Origin: Asterionellopsis glacialis
Lineage: Eukaryota > Bacillariophyta > Plagiogrammaphyceae > Rhaphoneidales > Asterionellopsidaceae
Direction of reading: 5' to 3'
Assembly (NCBI GenBank): GCA_014885115.2
Contig: WKLE02004505.1
Span: 1 to 24,830 of the forward strand
DNA length: 24,830 bases
The notes beneath the pieces are model-generated. The model had not been told where the DNA came from. It saw only the letters and a program-made list of their open reading frames with translations, and made no database searches. The first letter of the stretch is position 1. Each line of letters opens with the position of its first letter. Positions 9,488-19,406 of the stretch are shown one piece after another. The position numbers and the translations under genes were made by a program.

Positions 9488-10432
9488 ATGTCCATTGCTG
9501 CCAGTGCAAACTCTGTCTTTGTATTGGTTGTATGTGTTTTCGTAGGAGTATTTTGTGAAACAACAAAAGCGTTTTCTCCAATCAATTTTCAAACTCAACA
9601 TGGGACTTTGCAGAGACGAACTCGAATTGACGAAAGAGCCCCTTTTCTTGTTTTATCATCTAGCAAGAATGGTGACGAAACTACTACCGATAGTAGTACT
9701 ACTACAGTTGAAAAAGATATGAATCCCTTGACGAGAGCATCATGGTATGCTGTAGAAGCATTCGGTAAAGTGTTTGGTAGAAAGAAGGAAGGTCAACAAG
9801 CTGAATCTTCTGCTACTACTTCTTCTTCTGTAGTAATTGATTTGTCGCGTGCACCACTTTCGATAGATGAAACATTGGAACGTATTCAATTAGATAATGA
9901 TCGAAGTTACTTTTTATCGGGTGAAGTGGATAAACTTATTTATGATGAACAATGTACATTTAGTGATCCATTTGTTGCCTTTGATGGACGAGATCGATTT
10001 GTGGATAATTTAGCTAATTTGGGTTCCTTCATTACCAAGTATGATGCTAAAATGTTGGATTATACAGTAAATGAAACATCATCCGAAGTTAATACGAAAG
10101 TAATGGTGAAGTTACAATTAAATTTACCTTGGAAACCTGTCCTAGCATGGCCATGGGGTGTTAAATATTCTATTGATTCTGATACCAATCTCATTACAAA
10201 TCATGCAGAATCATGGGATATCGAAGCATGGGAGGTAAGTGAATACATATTACTCATGCATGACTAGATCTGTCGTCCACAAGCTGGTTTTTCAAAATAC
10301 ATTGATTTTCCCTGTGTCGACCAAAACTAAAACCAATGTCTCTTCTTCAATTCTTAATTTTGTCATCATGCTATTGTGTGTACGTAGGGTGTCAAACAAA
10401 TTTTCCGAAAGCCTACCGTACAGCTAAAATAA
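9488..10432 (+). CDS. DUF2358-like (NTF2-fold) protein, plastid-targeted (2 exons)
   Basis: Exons are 9488-10234 and 10388-10432. The 153-nt intron (GAG|GTAAGT...GTAG|GGT, phase 0) leaves a last exon of 15 codons including stop. The join restores ESWDIEAWEGVKQIF, the typical family end. The product is 263 aa. The N-terminus is a hydrophobic signal peptide (FVLVVCVFVGVF, about 11-22) followed by TTKAF|SP, an Ala-Phe cleavage motif of diatom plastid precursors, so plastid import is likely. Residues about 135-260 form one domain with SYFLSGEVDKLIYDEQCTF, DGRDRF, LNLPWKP and ESWDIEAWE, matching DUF2358 proteins of plants and algae, which have a SnoaL/NTF2-like fold. The function is not known. I prefer the ATG at 9488 because it starts a compact signal peptide; an in-frame ATG at 9443 adds 15 basic residues. 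It converges on the nitroreductase gene (104 nt). Confidence 0.82.
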
Positions 10433-10536
10433 AATAAACTTTGTTTTTAAACATATAAATTTTTATTTTGACAAAACGAAAGTATCAGACGATCTATGTA
10501 TCTTTCTCTCTCTATGCAAAGTGTGCCTTTTGCACT

Positions 10537-11739
10537 CTAGAATGTTGCCATTGGTTGTCCAAAGGAATCTCCAAAGAGTACATCATCTGTTGGATATCGA
10601 GGAGTAGCATTTTTCGATCCGGAAGCAGGAGGCCCATGGGTTACTCCCATATCATCTGAAGTGTCTGTTTCTGTTTCTACCACTGTAGCTGGACGCTTAT
10701 AAGGACTTCCAGTGGCAACAATAATTGGTATCGAATACCGCCTTTTTCAACAAACACAGCAACAACAAAAAGGATACATAATGTGTTAGAGAGGAGGAAA
10801 TAAAAAGGTAGACATGAAGGATGCACTTCCGATGCTGTTTCGACAGTGCCAATCATCCATGTACAACAAAAGTAGCATAGTTTCTTACCTTGGTATTTTG
10901 AGGGCTTTTCTCACCCCACCTGCATTGAACCCTTCCATTGGGCATGTAGCAATACCACGGGATGTACAACCTAACATATATGTCATGGCAACCAGCATGG
11001 TATTCTTTATACTCCATGTTTCGGCATTGCTCAGGGTAGGGACTAGAACGAGTCGTCGTGTCAGGGCACTGACGACGGATACACCAATTCTAACGCAGAA
11101 CGATATTGGTACGGCCAGAAAGCGAGGGAGTGGATAACCAGAGGAAAACAAAGCAATGATAGCCTGCATTTTTAGCATAGCCCATTTCTTACTTTTCCAT
11201 ACTGGACTATTGCTTTTGACAAAGTCTGCAAAGTACCCCATGGTTCGTACGACTTCTCGATCTGCTAAAAAAACGGCTGTACAATCGGAATCTCGTACTC
11301 GATGAGCATTGTGACCAATACAATATTTTGCCATGGCTCTTTTTTGTTCTGGAGTATGTACCAACAGCAACTTATACGGTTGTGTATTAAAACCTGAGGG
11401 AGCTCGTCTAGCCAACTCAAGGCATTTTGCAGCTAATTTGACAATATTAGGATTGGAGGGTGAAGGTTTATCTGTTGTTGTTGAATTGTTGTCAAACCGT
11501 TGAAATCTCGTACATGCATACCGATTCACCACTGCATCATCAAAGGCAACCTCAAGGTTGTTCTCGTCACCCCCTCCAGTACTCATTTTCGTTGATAGTT
11601 GAGAATGCTTGCCACTGTCACGAGTACGACCACCAAAGAGTGACGAACTTGGTGTGATTTGCGAAAATGCGTCGGCGAGGAGACCAGTCCACAGAAGAGC
11701 AATAATCCGAAAGAAAGAATATTTGTTACGATGCGCCAT
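10537..11739 (-). CDS. Nitroreductase-like flavoprotein, plastid-targeted (2 exons)
   Basis: Exons on the minus strand are 11739-10889 and 10741-10537. The 147-nt intron (GTAAGA...AAAAAG) splits an Arg codon, and joining gives KIPRRYSIPIIVATGSPYK, the expected C-terminal strand of the nitroreductase fold. The product is 351 aa. The N-terminus has a signal peptide (FFRIIALLWTGLLADAF) ending in the plastid-type Ala-Phe|Ser site at 24-26. The domain then shows VNRYACTRFQRF (the FMN-phosphate-binding Arg region, 71-82), ARRAPSGFNTQPYKLLLV (110-127), and late AMTYMLGCTSRGIATCPMEG and AGGVRKALKIP. These fit an FMN-dependent NAD(P)H oxidoreductase; the substrate cannot be told. The last about 50 residues after SPYKRP are Thr/Ser/Asp-rich and probably disordered. 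It diverges from FCP 1 with 438 nt between ATGs. Confidence 0.87.
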
Positions 11740-12177
11740 GATGGTATTTGAATCTCACGTTCCCCTCTTCTTTATGATCTACAATAATCTGATGCGAATA
11801 CCTACAATGAATGTTCGTCTTCTTTCTAACAAGATATCTGCCGATTTTGACATTGATGTCTTCGTCAACTTCTGTGTGAACCGACTTTTCTTCAATCTTT
11901 GATCTTTGTCAAACCGACAGACAGATACCGGTACACGCATACACGCGTTGCATATGATTGCGCGCACCTAAAGTGGCGTGCGCGGCTAGCTTAGCGAGGC
12001 GAGATGAGGTCATCATTGGCACTCCTCCAAAAGTAAGCTCCCTTTCGTTCTTAATTTGGTTGAGTTGAAGACAAGTTCAAAGATACCCGACCTCAGTGCA
12101 AGTTACGACGATACGCGACGGAGCTTTCCTCCAACACGCTTCTGCACCGTTATCCACACCAATAATAGCAGCTAACC
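11740..12177. other. Divergent promoter region, nitroreductase / FCP 1
   Basis: No gene. A GC-rich perfect hairpin sits at 11961-11984 (arms CGCGCAC and GTGCGCG, 10-nt loop), about 194 nt upstream of the FCP ATG, in otherwise AT-balanced sequence. A single TACCGGTAC lies at about 11927-11935. The FCP 5' UTR just before 12178 is C/A-rich. Confidence 0.5.
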
Positions 12178-12988
12178 ATGAAGTCCTTTGCTCTCCTTGC
12201 TCTTGCCGCCGGTTCGGCTTCGGCCTTCACTGGAACTCCTCTCCAGTCTCGCACTGCTTCCGTCAGGTACGATTGTTGTGGAATGGTGTCCTTCTTAAAT
12301 TTCATGTGCATGGCGTTTTTGTTTGTTTGTCCATGTTCATGTTGTGTGACGTGTACAAAATTTAAAGCACTAACAATATTGCGTTTCTCGTATCTCTGGA
12401 TATTCTCAATGGTATTTTGAACTTTGTTGGTATTGTGATTAATGCAGCTCCTTGCGCATGGGAGTTGAAGACATGGTTGGTGTCTCTCAGGAATTTGGAA
12501 ACAACGTTTTTGATCCTCTTGGTTTCTCCACTTACGCTTCTGATGGAACTTTGGCTTGGTTCCGTGCCGCTGAGATCAAGCACGGCCGTGTTGCCATGCT
12601 TGCCGCCACCGGATGGATGGTCCAAAAGAATGGTCTTGGAATTATTCCCTACCCCGTTGGTGAGTCCATGTTCTCCGGAGAACATGCTGGCGAGATGCAC
12701 ACTCTTTCCAGCGACCCATACACCGCCGCTATGGAATTGCCAGGTGCTGGATGGTGGCAAATGTTCTTCACTGCCGGATGCATCGAGCTCTGGACTGAAG
12801 CCCAAAAGCCCCACTACATGAAGGCCGGAAACATGCAAGCTCTTTCCACCTTTGATGGAGTTGGTTTCAAAGCTGACGAAAAGATGCAGCTCAAGGAACT
12901 CAAGAACGGACGTCTTGCTATGATTGCATGCATGGCCTACCTTGCTCACTACATCAACCCCGCATTTGTGCCCCTTCCCATGCCCTAA
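12178..12988 (+). CDS. Fucoxanthin-chlorophyll a/c light-harvesting protein 1 (2 exons)
   Basis: A thylakoid antenna protein binding chlorophyll a/c and fucoxanthin. Exons are 12178-12266 and 12448-12988. The 181-nt intron (GTACGA...TGCAG, phase 2) lies directly after the presequence. The product is 209 aa. The presequence is MKSFALLALAAGSASAFTG, with the diatom SAF cleavage site at 15-17. The chlorophyll-binding motifs of helices 1 and 3 are intact: AAEIKHGRVAML (E72, H75, R77) and KELKNGRLAMIA (E180, N183, R185). VFDPLGF precedes helix 1. The sequence departs from major Lhcf proteins and may belong to an Lhcr/Lhcz/Lhcq-like clade, which I cannot settle. Codons are strongly C-ending (GCC, CTC, TTC), unlike the A/T-ending neighbours, as expected for a highly expressed gene. 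It resembles FCP 2 at 19407-20281. Confidence 0.94.
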
Positions 12989-13755
12989 ATTAGTTAAGCT
13001 CTCTCTTACTTATATACGGCATTGATTCACGCACTTTTTAAAACACAACATACACCCAAGTTCCGAATCAACTTGATTTTGACGAGCTACAGGTCATCGT
13101 TGCCATGTAGCAACGGTTCGGTAGTGAAACAAAAATAATAGATAACTTTTACTGCCACTCAAAATAATGACTTTCTTGTGATTCACAGAGTATTGAAACC
13201 TACACAAAGATACCTTTACTATGAAAATCTGTATCTCTTTCGGAAGTTTTTGACCTTGCATGGTAATGAATACTTTGCTGGTAATTTTGATGTACTTTAC
13301 ATGATGTAAACTGTTGAGTTCCACGTAATGGTTGCAGAGTATCGCTTTTGTTGAGAGTTGAAAAGCTTTATTTTTTGTATGCTTTATTCTTCGTCGTTTC
13401 GCGGAACCTGCCTTGCAGGAGATTTCTACCAGAGTAGCTGCAGTTGAAAGTCCATAGAGCGTCATTGTTATCACTTAGCTTAGTGTCTTTGCATCTCTTG
13501 CTAGAAATATGTATGTTGTGCATACGAGTGTAGCGGTATAGAGCAACTTTTTTCCTTCACCTGTACACCTCGTCTTAGTTGCTAATTGGACTCGAGTAGT
13601 GGTGCAATAAGGGAGCAGTAGTGATATCTCAATGCAAAAACTTGATGATAAAGTAAAAGATTTGTTTACTAGATTTTTCTCTAGGATACTTAATAGCATT
13701 TAGGGATCTGCAAGTTTAAAAATCCTCGTCTCTCTAGACAGATACTCATCAAGAA
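12989..13755. other. FCP 1 downstream region up to the assembly gap
   Basis: 767 nt without a supported gene. Two back-to-back minus-strand ORFs (13475-13699 and 13094-13474) have random-looking composition and no family signature. No plus-strand reading frame of useful length leads into the gap, so the gene whose end lies beyond the gap cannot be traced back here. Confidence 0.5.
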
Positions 13756-13812
13756 NNNNNNNNNNNNNNNNNNNNNNNNNNNNNNNNNNNNNNNNNNNNN
13801 NNNNNNNNNNNN
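13756..13812. other. Assembly gap of 57 N
   Basis: A run of 57 undetermined bases. The sequence on its right is coding to its edge while the left side is not, so the true gap is probably longer than 57 or contains an exon boundary. Confidence 0.99.
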
Positions 13813-13813
13813 A

Positions 13814-13903
13814 CAAGAACCAGGGACACAGAATTGGTGGTTTATCTACTTAGAAACCGAAATTACACAAAGACCATGGGATGATTCTTGGTTGTTTCCA
13901 TGA
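13814..13903 (+). CDS. C-terminal fragment of a truncated gene (cut by the gap)
   Basis: From the gap edge one frame is open for 29 codons to a TGA at 13901. It gives a Trp-rich tail with GTQNWWFIYLETEITQRPW and then DDSWLFP. Five tryptophans, no low-complexity character, and a stop just before a convergent neighbour suggest a real protein end. Its spacing faintly recalls the second half of a WW domain (aromatic, T/N turn, RPW), but too little remains to assign a family. The upstream part lies in the gap. Confidence 0.45.
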   Translation, partial: QEPGTQNWWFIYLETEITQRPWDDSWLFP

Positions 13904-13979
13904 TAGACAGCAAGCAACCACACAATCAGATTGTTGATATTTCAACTATATAATATGAAGGTACATCATAATATTGTTA

Positions 13980-14816
13980 CTAGGTTTCCATTTCATCATC
14001 ACCTGCATCACCATCGTCGTCGTCTTCTAATTCTAAATCATCTGGATGTTCGTTTCTAAACTTTTTCAATAATTCAAATTCATTATAATGCTGTTTTCGA
14101 TGTTGTTCAAATTCCAAGTGCTTCAGTTTACGACGTCGTTCTTCTTCTGCATCGGATTCTATCTCACTATGAGATGATGGTGATGATGGATATTGTAGTT
14201 GAGCTGCCACTACGCCATGAAGTTTGTTATTTAATGCATTGAAATTTAAAGTTTGTCGTTCACGTTCCGGTGTTTTGGGACGATTATCATCACTTTCTAA
14301 ATCGGAATGAGAATCATAGTTATACGGTGTATTGGGTTCATCAATCTATTCATGATCCAACCGCCGCCGCCCCAACAATAGCAATGAAAAACAGTTGTGA
14401 TAATTTTGTTTTAGAATCAAGAAACATTAAAGAAACAAGGTAGTTAGTAATCGTATACAAAAAAACGTATGGATAGGTCATGACAAACCGTCCCCGAAAC
14501 ATAAAAAAACAATCGATCGTGTTTTGTTCCCAGTCCCAGGAGGACCATATTCCAAAACACATCATATTCTGTTGTACATTTCACCTACCTTCATTCGAGT
14601 TCCACGAAGTTGATCATGCTCATGAATGGCTTCTTCATCCCATTTAAGTCCTTTTTTACTTTTCTTGGCACTTGATGTCAAATTACTTCCACTTCCTCTC
14701 GAATGAACTGGATTCTGTTTCAATGCTGGTTTTACAGCTTTTTCAAATTTGATACCTGATGCTGTAGCGGCTCCTTCAGCTGCAGCTGCTGCTGCACTAT
14801 CTTGTTTTTCCGACAT
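13980..14816 (-). CDS. PPP1R2: Protein phosphatase 1 inhibitor 2 (IPP-2/Glc8 family; 2 exons)
   Basis: Binds and regulates the catalytic subunit of protein phosphatase 1. Exons on the minus strand are 14816-14589 and 14345-13980, with a 243-nt intron (GTAGGT...AATAG, phase 0). The product is 197 aa, mostly disordered as the family is. All PP1-contact blocks are seen: KPALKQNP (29-36, the SILK-like site), KKGLKWDEEAI (54-64), RMK|IDEPNTPY across the splice junction, with T82 equivalent to the GSK3 site Thr72 of the human protein, and HRKQHYNEF (158-166), the helix that occupies the PP1 active site. The C-terminus is acidic (Asp/Glu run). I chose the ATG at 14816 (MSEKQDS, then an Ala run) over an in-frame ATG at 14864 because homology starts after it. 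It ends 76 nt from the truncated gene and diverges from the 1053-aa gene. Confidence 0.92.
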
Positions 14817-15111
14817 TAATATCTTTCTTGAGGTGCAGTACAAATTGATTCTTTTTGTATACAAAAACTGAGTAGATGAGACTGTATTTAGGTGTATTTT
14901 TTTCCAAGGCTTCTTTAGTTAGTCAATGATAAACGCAAGACCTCTTCTCCAAGTAGTAATATTTTGTTTGTGTTGTGAAACTTTGTTAGAATCAGACAGA
15001 ATTCACCTTCTTCAGCTGTGTTGTTCTTGCCGTTGTCTGCTGCTTTGTTGCACTGTGAATAAAATAGATTGTCACCCTTTGGTTTCTATTGATGTGCGGT
15101 GCTGTTTTGGG

Positions 15112-15205
15112 CTTGGTGTGTCCTATTTTTTTCTAGTCGATTTGTGGGCACCCTGTTGTGAGCCATTGATGGCATGTCAACCAAAAGGGCACAAGACACA
15201 CCAAG
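15112..15205. repeat. 94-nt imperfect stem with 11-bp perfect terminal arms
   Basis: The arms CTTGGTGTGTC (15112-15122) and GACACACCAAG (15195-15205) are exact reverse complements. The 72-nt interior contains a further perfect hairpin GCCAT-TG-ATGGC (15162-15173) and a TTGTG/CACAA pairing close to the outer stem. It could be a structured RNA or a remnant of a small inverted-repeat element. There are no target-site duplications that I can see. Confidence 0.55.
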
Positions 15206-15362
15206 ACACGAAAGGAGATACCGGTAACAAATATAATAATAATAATATCGTGTTGTGGAAGTGCTTGCAGCTTTGGGTACGTTGGTCGTAGTAGAGACAT
15301 CTACGCACTTCAGGATTTTCGAAGAACCCACTTTTTAGGGTTCTCATCTTTTGAAAAGGGGA

Positions 15363-15383
15363 GTTCGTTCGTCCGTTCGTTCG
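15363..15383. repeat. Short GTTC tetranucleotide repeat
   Basis: About five GTTCG-type units with one variant (GTCC), in the spacer upstream of the 1053-aa gene. Confidence 0.7.
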
Positions 15384-15443
15384 AAGGGGGAACACTCCCT
15401 CATCGTCAAAATATATATGTATGCTTAGAAGTGAAAAACCAAT

Positions 15444-15462
15444 GCTACTGTCCGTCAGTAGC
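15444..15462. repeat. Perfect hairpin, 7-bp arms
   Basis: GCTACTG, a 5-nt loop (TCCGT), then CAGTAGC. The first of three compact hairpins in 150 nt. Confidence 0.55.
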
Positions 15463-15500
15463 TAGTAACTGTTGGCTTTTTTTAATTTCCTTCAGAGGAG

Positions 15501-15526
15501 TGACTATTTTCAATAAATAATAGTCA
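15501..15526. repeat. Perfect hairpin, 8-bp arms
   Basis: TGACTATT, a 10-nt A/T loop, then AATAGTCA. The second of the three hairpins. Confidence 0.55.
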
Positions 15527-15570
15527 ACGAATGCAAGATGCTTTTATAAAATTATATTTATATTCCTGCC

Positions 15571-15592
15571 GTAATACTTATATCAGTATTAC
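15571..15592. repeat. Perfect hairpin, 8-bp arms
   Basis: GTAATACT, a 6-nt loop (TATATC), then AGTATTAC. The third of the three hairpins. Confidence 0.55.
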
Positions 15593-15838
15593 CTAACTCC
15601 AAATTTCAAATTAGTATTGCTGAGGAGTGATTCTACTTGATTTTGCCATACTAAATAGGTAAACGCCGGTTGCGCCCAGCAGACGGACTACGACCGCCGA
15701 AAAAGAGGGTTGGGGTTTTGTCGCAATCAAGGTCATTGTTGAACGCGACAAACGTCTCCTTTGTTGCTCTCGTCTCATCGAGACAGATCTTTCTTGAAGT
15801 ATCGATCGTTACATTAGCACAGACAGCAGCACAACACG

Positions 15839-18800
15839 ATGATACCACCACCACCAGTACAACAGAATAGCAATGGTGCTTCCACCATGGCATCACCTCC
15901 AAGTCGTCCTGCATCCAAGAAACAGAGAGCAAATGGTGGAACTCCTGTAGGCAATAAGACTGTTGGACCTCCACCACCTCAATTTAGGAATGTATCACTC
16001 TCCGCTGCAGGTAACAATAACAGGAGTGGCACTTCTAGCAGTGGTAGAGATCGTATTTCAGATCAGACAGGTGATGCAATTGCACGTCGACGTGCTGAGT
16101 TACGTCGATTGCAACAACAAAAGCAAATGAGCAGTTTTCCAATGGGAGGTGTCGGTGGTAAAAGCGGCAACGGTGCTGGTACACCGAATGTGTTGGAAAT
16201 GTCGAGAATGATGTTTGGCGGAAACAATGGTGGTGGAAGCAAATCATCCACTGGTGTCACAAAACCATCACCACCTCTTTCTGCTAATGGACAACCACCC
16301 ACAGCAGCAGCTCCAGTGGCAGCAGCCCCACCTTTGGCTGGATCTGCTGCTCCACCAACAAAAGGTATTCCACCAGATATGCCACCAGCCCAACTAATTG
16401 CACGGGCCAGGAGTAGTGATATTTTCAAAACTGCACCCAAACTGGTGGATTCACCGAATGTACCACCACCGGCACCTGTGGCACGTCGATTGGATGATTC
16501 ATTTGAACATAGTATGCCTGATTTGACTATTGCGGAAGGTGCAAGTAGTAGTAAGGAGCAACAAAAACAGCACAAGGAAAAGGAGAATAAGAGTGGAGAA
16601 AGCAACAAACAAACAAAGAAACCAGAACCACCAGCAACAAAGGCGGTGGCACCTAGTCCAGTAGCAGTTGTACCACCCCCACCACAGGCAACACCATCGT
16701 CCATGGCATCTCGTTCGAAAAGTGCACCTCGTCCTCGTCCACCACCACCTCCAATAATGACTGTTCGTGCCAGGGAAGCACCTGCAACGACAACACCGGC
16801 CAAGACTCAAACAACCAAACGAGTCGTATTGGATAAGAGTGCTGTGCATCAACGTCCTACACCCATGGTTCCTAAAAAGATGCCAACTCAGGGTACACCT
16901 CATCCTGGATTTTTGAAAAAGAAAATGATTGACAGTGTAACGACAACACCTCCAGTCCCCATGGTCAATCCAATGACGACAACGACAACGATGAATAAGA
17001 AAGATGATAATACTGAAAAGAAGGAAATTGATATTATCCCTCCAATCAAACAACAGCAATCTCCAGAATCTCAAGTTGAACCAAAATCAGAAGTTGGAGT
17101 GGAATCGCCACAAGCTGTGGTAGAAGAAAAGAAAGTCGTCCCTCCACCGCAAGTAGCAGTTATGTCGAAGATGGATGCAGAGGCTACAGGCAATGCTGTC
17201 CCTGAAATGGAAAAAGATTTAGGAAAGCATACACCATTTCCCAAGAAAAAGCAACCACCTGCACCACTTTCAATTCAGGACAGTACCGAAAGGCTTAGTA
17301 TTGACATGGACGAAGACGATACACCTAACAGTGGTGTTTCAAGTCCTCCCACAACTCCTCGTCGTGACTTGCTACGGAATCTCCGCGAATTCGCTGATAC
17401 CCCACCACCCCTTGCAGAAGAAGAGAAGAAAGAAGCACCGACTCCATTCCAATCTCAATCTCAACCTCCAGTCATTATTGCAGGTGCAGGAGGCACACCA
17501 CCAGTAGCAGCCACGACTACTACTACTAGTAGCAGTAGCAACGGCAACAAAAACAAGCAAACAAATGAACTTCGATTAGTTCAAGAGTTGCGAATTGCTC
17601 ATGATGCTAAAGCAGAAGCTTTGCGTAAGGTGGCGCGTCTTGAGGGAGAAGTGCAACGAATCAATTCAACAAAGTCTATGCCGTCTCTTGAAACCTTGGT
17701 ACAGGTAGCAGAACAAAAGGGTGCCGAACAAGCATGTGAATGGGCTCGGAAACAGGTTACTTCGACAAAGGGTGGGCCACCACCACAACATCCAGTTTCA
17801 CAAGTAGGATTTTTGTCACCCATGGCTCATGGTAGCGGATCTCCACCGAATCGTCTTGGTGCAATGAGTCCATTAGTGTCGACGCCTAAAGTTGCTAGGA
17901 AACGAGTAGCAACTCCACATCCTAAACGGCGTACGATGACTGATGAAGAGAAACAAAAGGAACGTAAATTCCTAATGAATGCTACTCAGGCAGTACCGTA
18001 TGAATACACATCATCATTAGCTACATATTTGGTCCGACAGCCATACGTCGATCTGCCAGCGCTGGGTGGTGAGGGAGGACTTTGGGAAACTACTGGTATT
18101 GTTTCTCACAAAGACTATCCCGATAGGACTGATGTTGGGAATCCTCAAACTATTGAAATTTTAGCACAAATTACAGCGGATGGGAGTACCTTGAGTTTGA
18201 GTGGCAAATCCAAGGTGCGACACCAAAAAGCCAACGATGCCTCCGGTCACTGGAAAGTTTATGAAAATGTTGACGAAATGGATCAGCCCATGGGATGTGT
18301 CATGTATATTGATGGTGATGCAAATGAAAAGGAGTATTGGTTAGGTATGTCTTCCTCTTGTTTTTGTTGGCAAAATTATGGATACTATATCAATACAGAG
18401 CATTTTTTTACTCACACATATTCATCCTTTTTTGTTATTAGATGCAATTTATGAAGAAGCACTTGCTACGCGAGAAGCTTATTGTTCCTCTATCATTTCC
18501 ACAGCTTCTGCTCTACAAGCGTCGGAAATCAATAATTCAAAAGCAGACGCTACGAAAAATGTTGCTTTTGGAGTGAATCCACCAAAAGCCATGAACTCTC
18601 CACTTATGTCATCTATGCAACCACCCATCGCAATGATGCCTGAAAAGCCAAAGCCACAAATGGCGGATGCTTGTGTTGGAACAGAAGACATGCCATTCCC
18701 TCCACAGCAACAGCAACAAGCTGCTCCAGTTCAACCCGCAAAAGGGGCACCAAATGGAAAGCCGCCAAAGGAAGGTGATGCTGATACAAAGAAAGCACCG

Positions 18801-19097
18801 TCAACTAAAAATGGCCCTCCTGGTGTAGAAAAGAAAGCACCACCACCTACTCCAGAGGATGATGATGCCTCTCATGATGTGTTGTCCATTATGCTAGCTA
18901 ATCTATTTCAATTCTTCTTCTGGTTGGCATGGTCTCTTTTTGTTCGCTTACCAACCAAACTGATGACATTTGGATTGTTAATGGTTATCAACGGATTTCT
19001 TTTACACCTAGTTTGGATGTTCTTGGCAGATGATCACGGGGCTGAAAGGATGGGTGCTGGCGTCCATGCTAGTATCAATCCCCCTGGAATTTTTTAG
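15839..19097 (+). CDS. Large proline-rich protein with C-terminal membrane segments, family unknown (2 exons)
   Basis: Exons are 15839-18344 and 18442-19097. The 97-nt intron (GTATGT...TATTAG) splits an Asp codon and joins EKEYWL to DAIYEEALATREAY. The product is 1053 aa. Residues 1 to about 570 are disordered: Pro/Ala/Thr/Gln/Ser-rich with many PPPP and TPPP runs. About 576-615 is a predicted coiled coil (ELRLVQELRIAHDAKAEAL). About 700-860 is a structured region I do not recognise, with TDEEKQKERKFL, PYEYTSSLATYLVRQPYVDL and VMYIDGDANEKEYWL. After another Pro/Gln-rich linker come two hydrophobic segments (about 984-1003, LANLFQFFFWLAWSLF; about 1010-1030, TFGLLMVINGFLLHLVWMFL) near the C-terminus, giving a tail-anchored hairpin topology. 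There is no N-terminal signal peptide. A cytoplasm-facing scaffold on an endomembrane is a plausible inference only. It converges on FCP 2 with 309 nt. Confidence 0.83.
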
Positions 19098-19406
19098 ATT
19101 AAGCAATATAATGCGTTATTAATAAAAAAATAGTTCATCCTTACAGATATATATACTAACACATAGAAATTCAGCAGAAAAATTCATGTCAAAGTTTTGA
19201 CGGGAAGAGAGAAATCTGTAATATTGCGCGCTTTCAAAATTTATTATTTAGTAAGAATTGCCAACGCTCTATTGCAAAGCGAGATGATAACTACAAATTT
19301 TTCGTGGCTATCTTAATCTCAGAGTCCAAAATAAAGCATAATAATTTGGATTAAAATTTGTTATCGCACTGCTACACTTGGAGTGGCGTTTTGTACGACA
19401 AAATAT
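19098..19406. other. Convergent 3'-3' spacer
   Basis: 309 nt of AT-rich sequence between the 1053-aa gene and FCP 2. It holds AATAAAAAA near 19120 and plausible 3' UTRs of both genes. No gene seen. Confidence 0.6.

Larger units (their letters stand above)
14817..15838. other. Divergent intergenic region with several inverted repeats
   Basis: 1022 nt between PPP1R2 and the 1053-aa gene. A 121-codon plus-strand ORF (14926-15291) is Cys/Leu-rich, crosses a strong inverted repeat, and is not credible as a gene. Four perfect inverted repeats and a GTTC microsatellite are listed separately. The last 180 nt are probably the 5' UTR of the downstream gene. Confidence 0.5.

Noticed and set aside
13094..13699. 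Two adjacent minus-strand ORFs (126 and 74 codons) beside the gap
   Set aside because: They are abutting but separated by a stop, with random-like composition, no domain and no splice logic joining them.
14350..14565. 71-codon minus-strand ORF
   Set aside because: It lies wholly within the PPP1R2 intron.
14926..15291. 121-codon plus-strand ORF, Cys-rich
   Set aside because: It covers a strong inverted repeat and an AAT microsatellite, and has no recognisable domain or signal.
16063..17074. Long minus-strand ORFs (246 and 191 codons)
   Set aside because: Antisense shadows of the Pro-rich, low-complexity region of the 1053-aa gene; composition is Gly/Ala/Trp/Cys-rich and unnatural.
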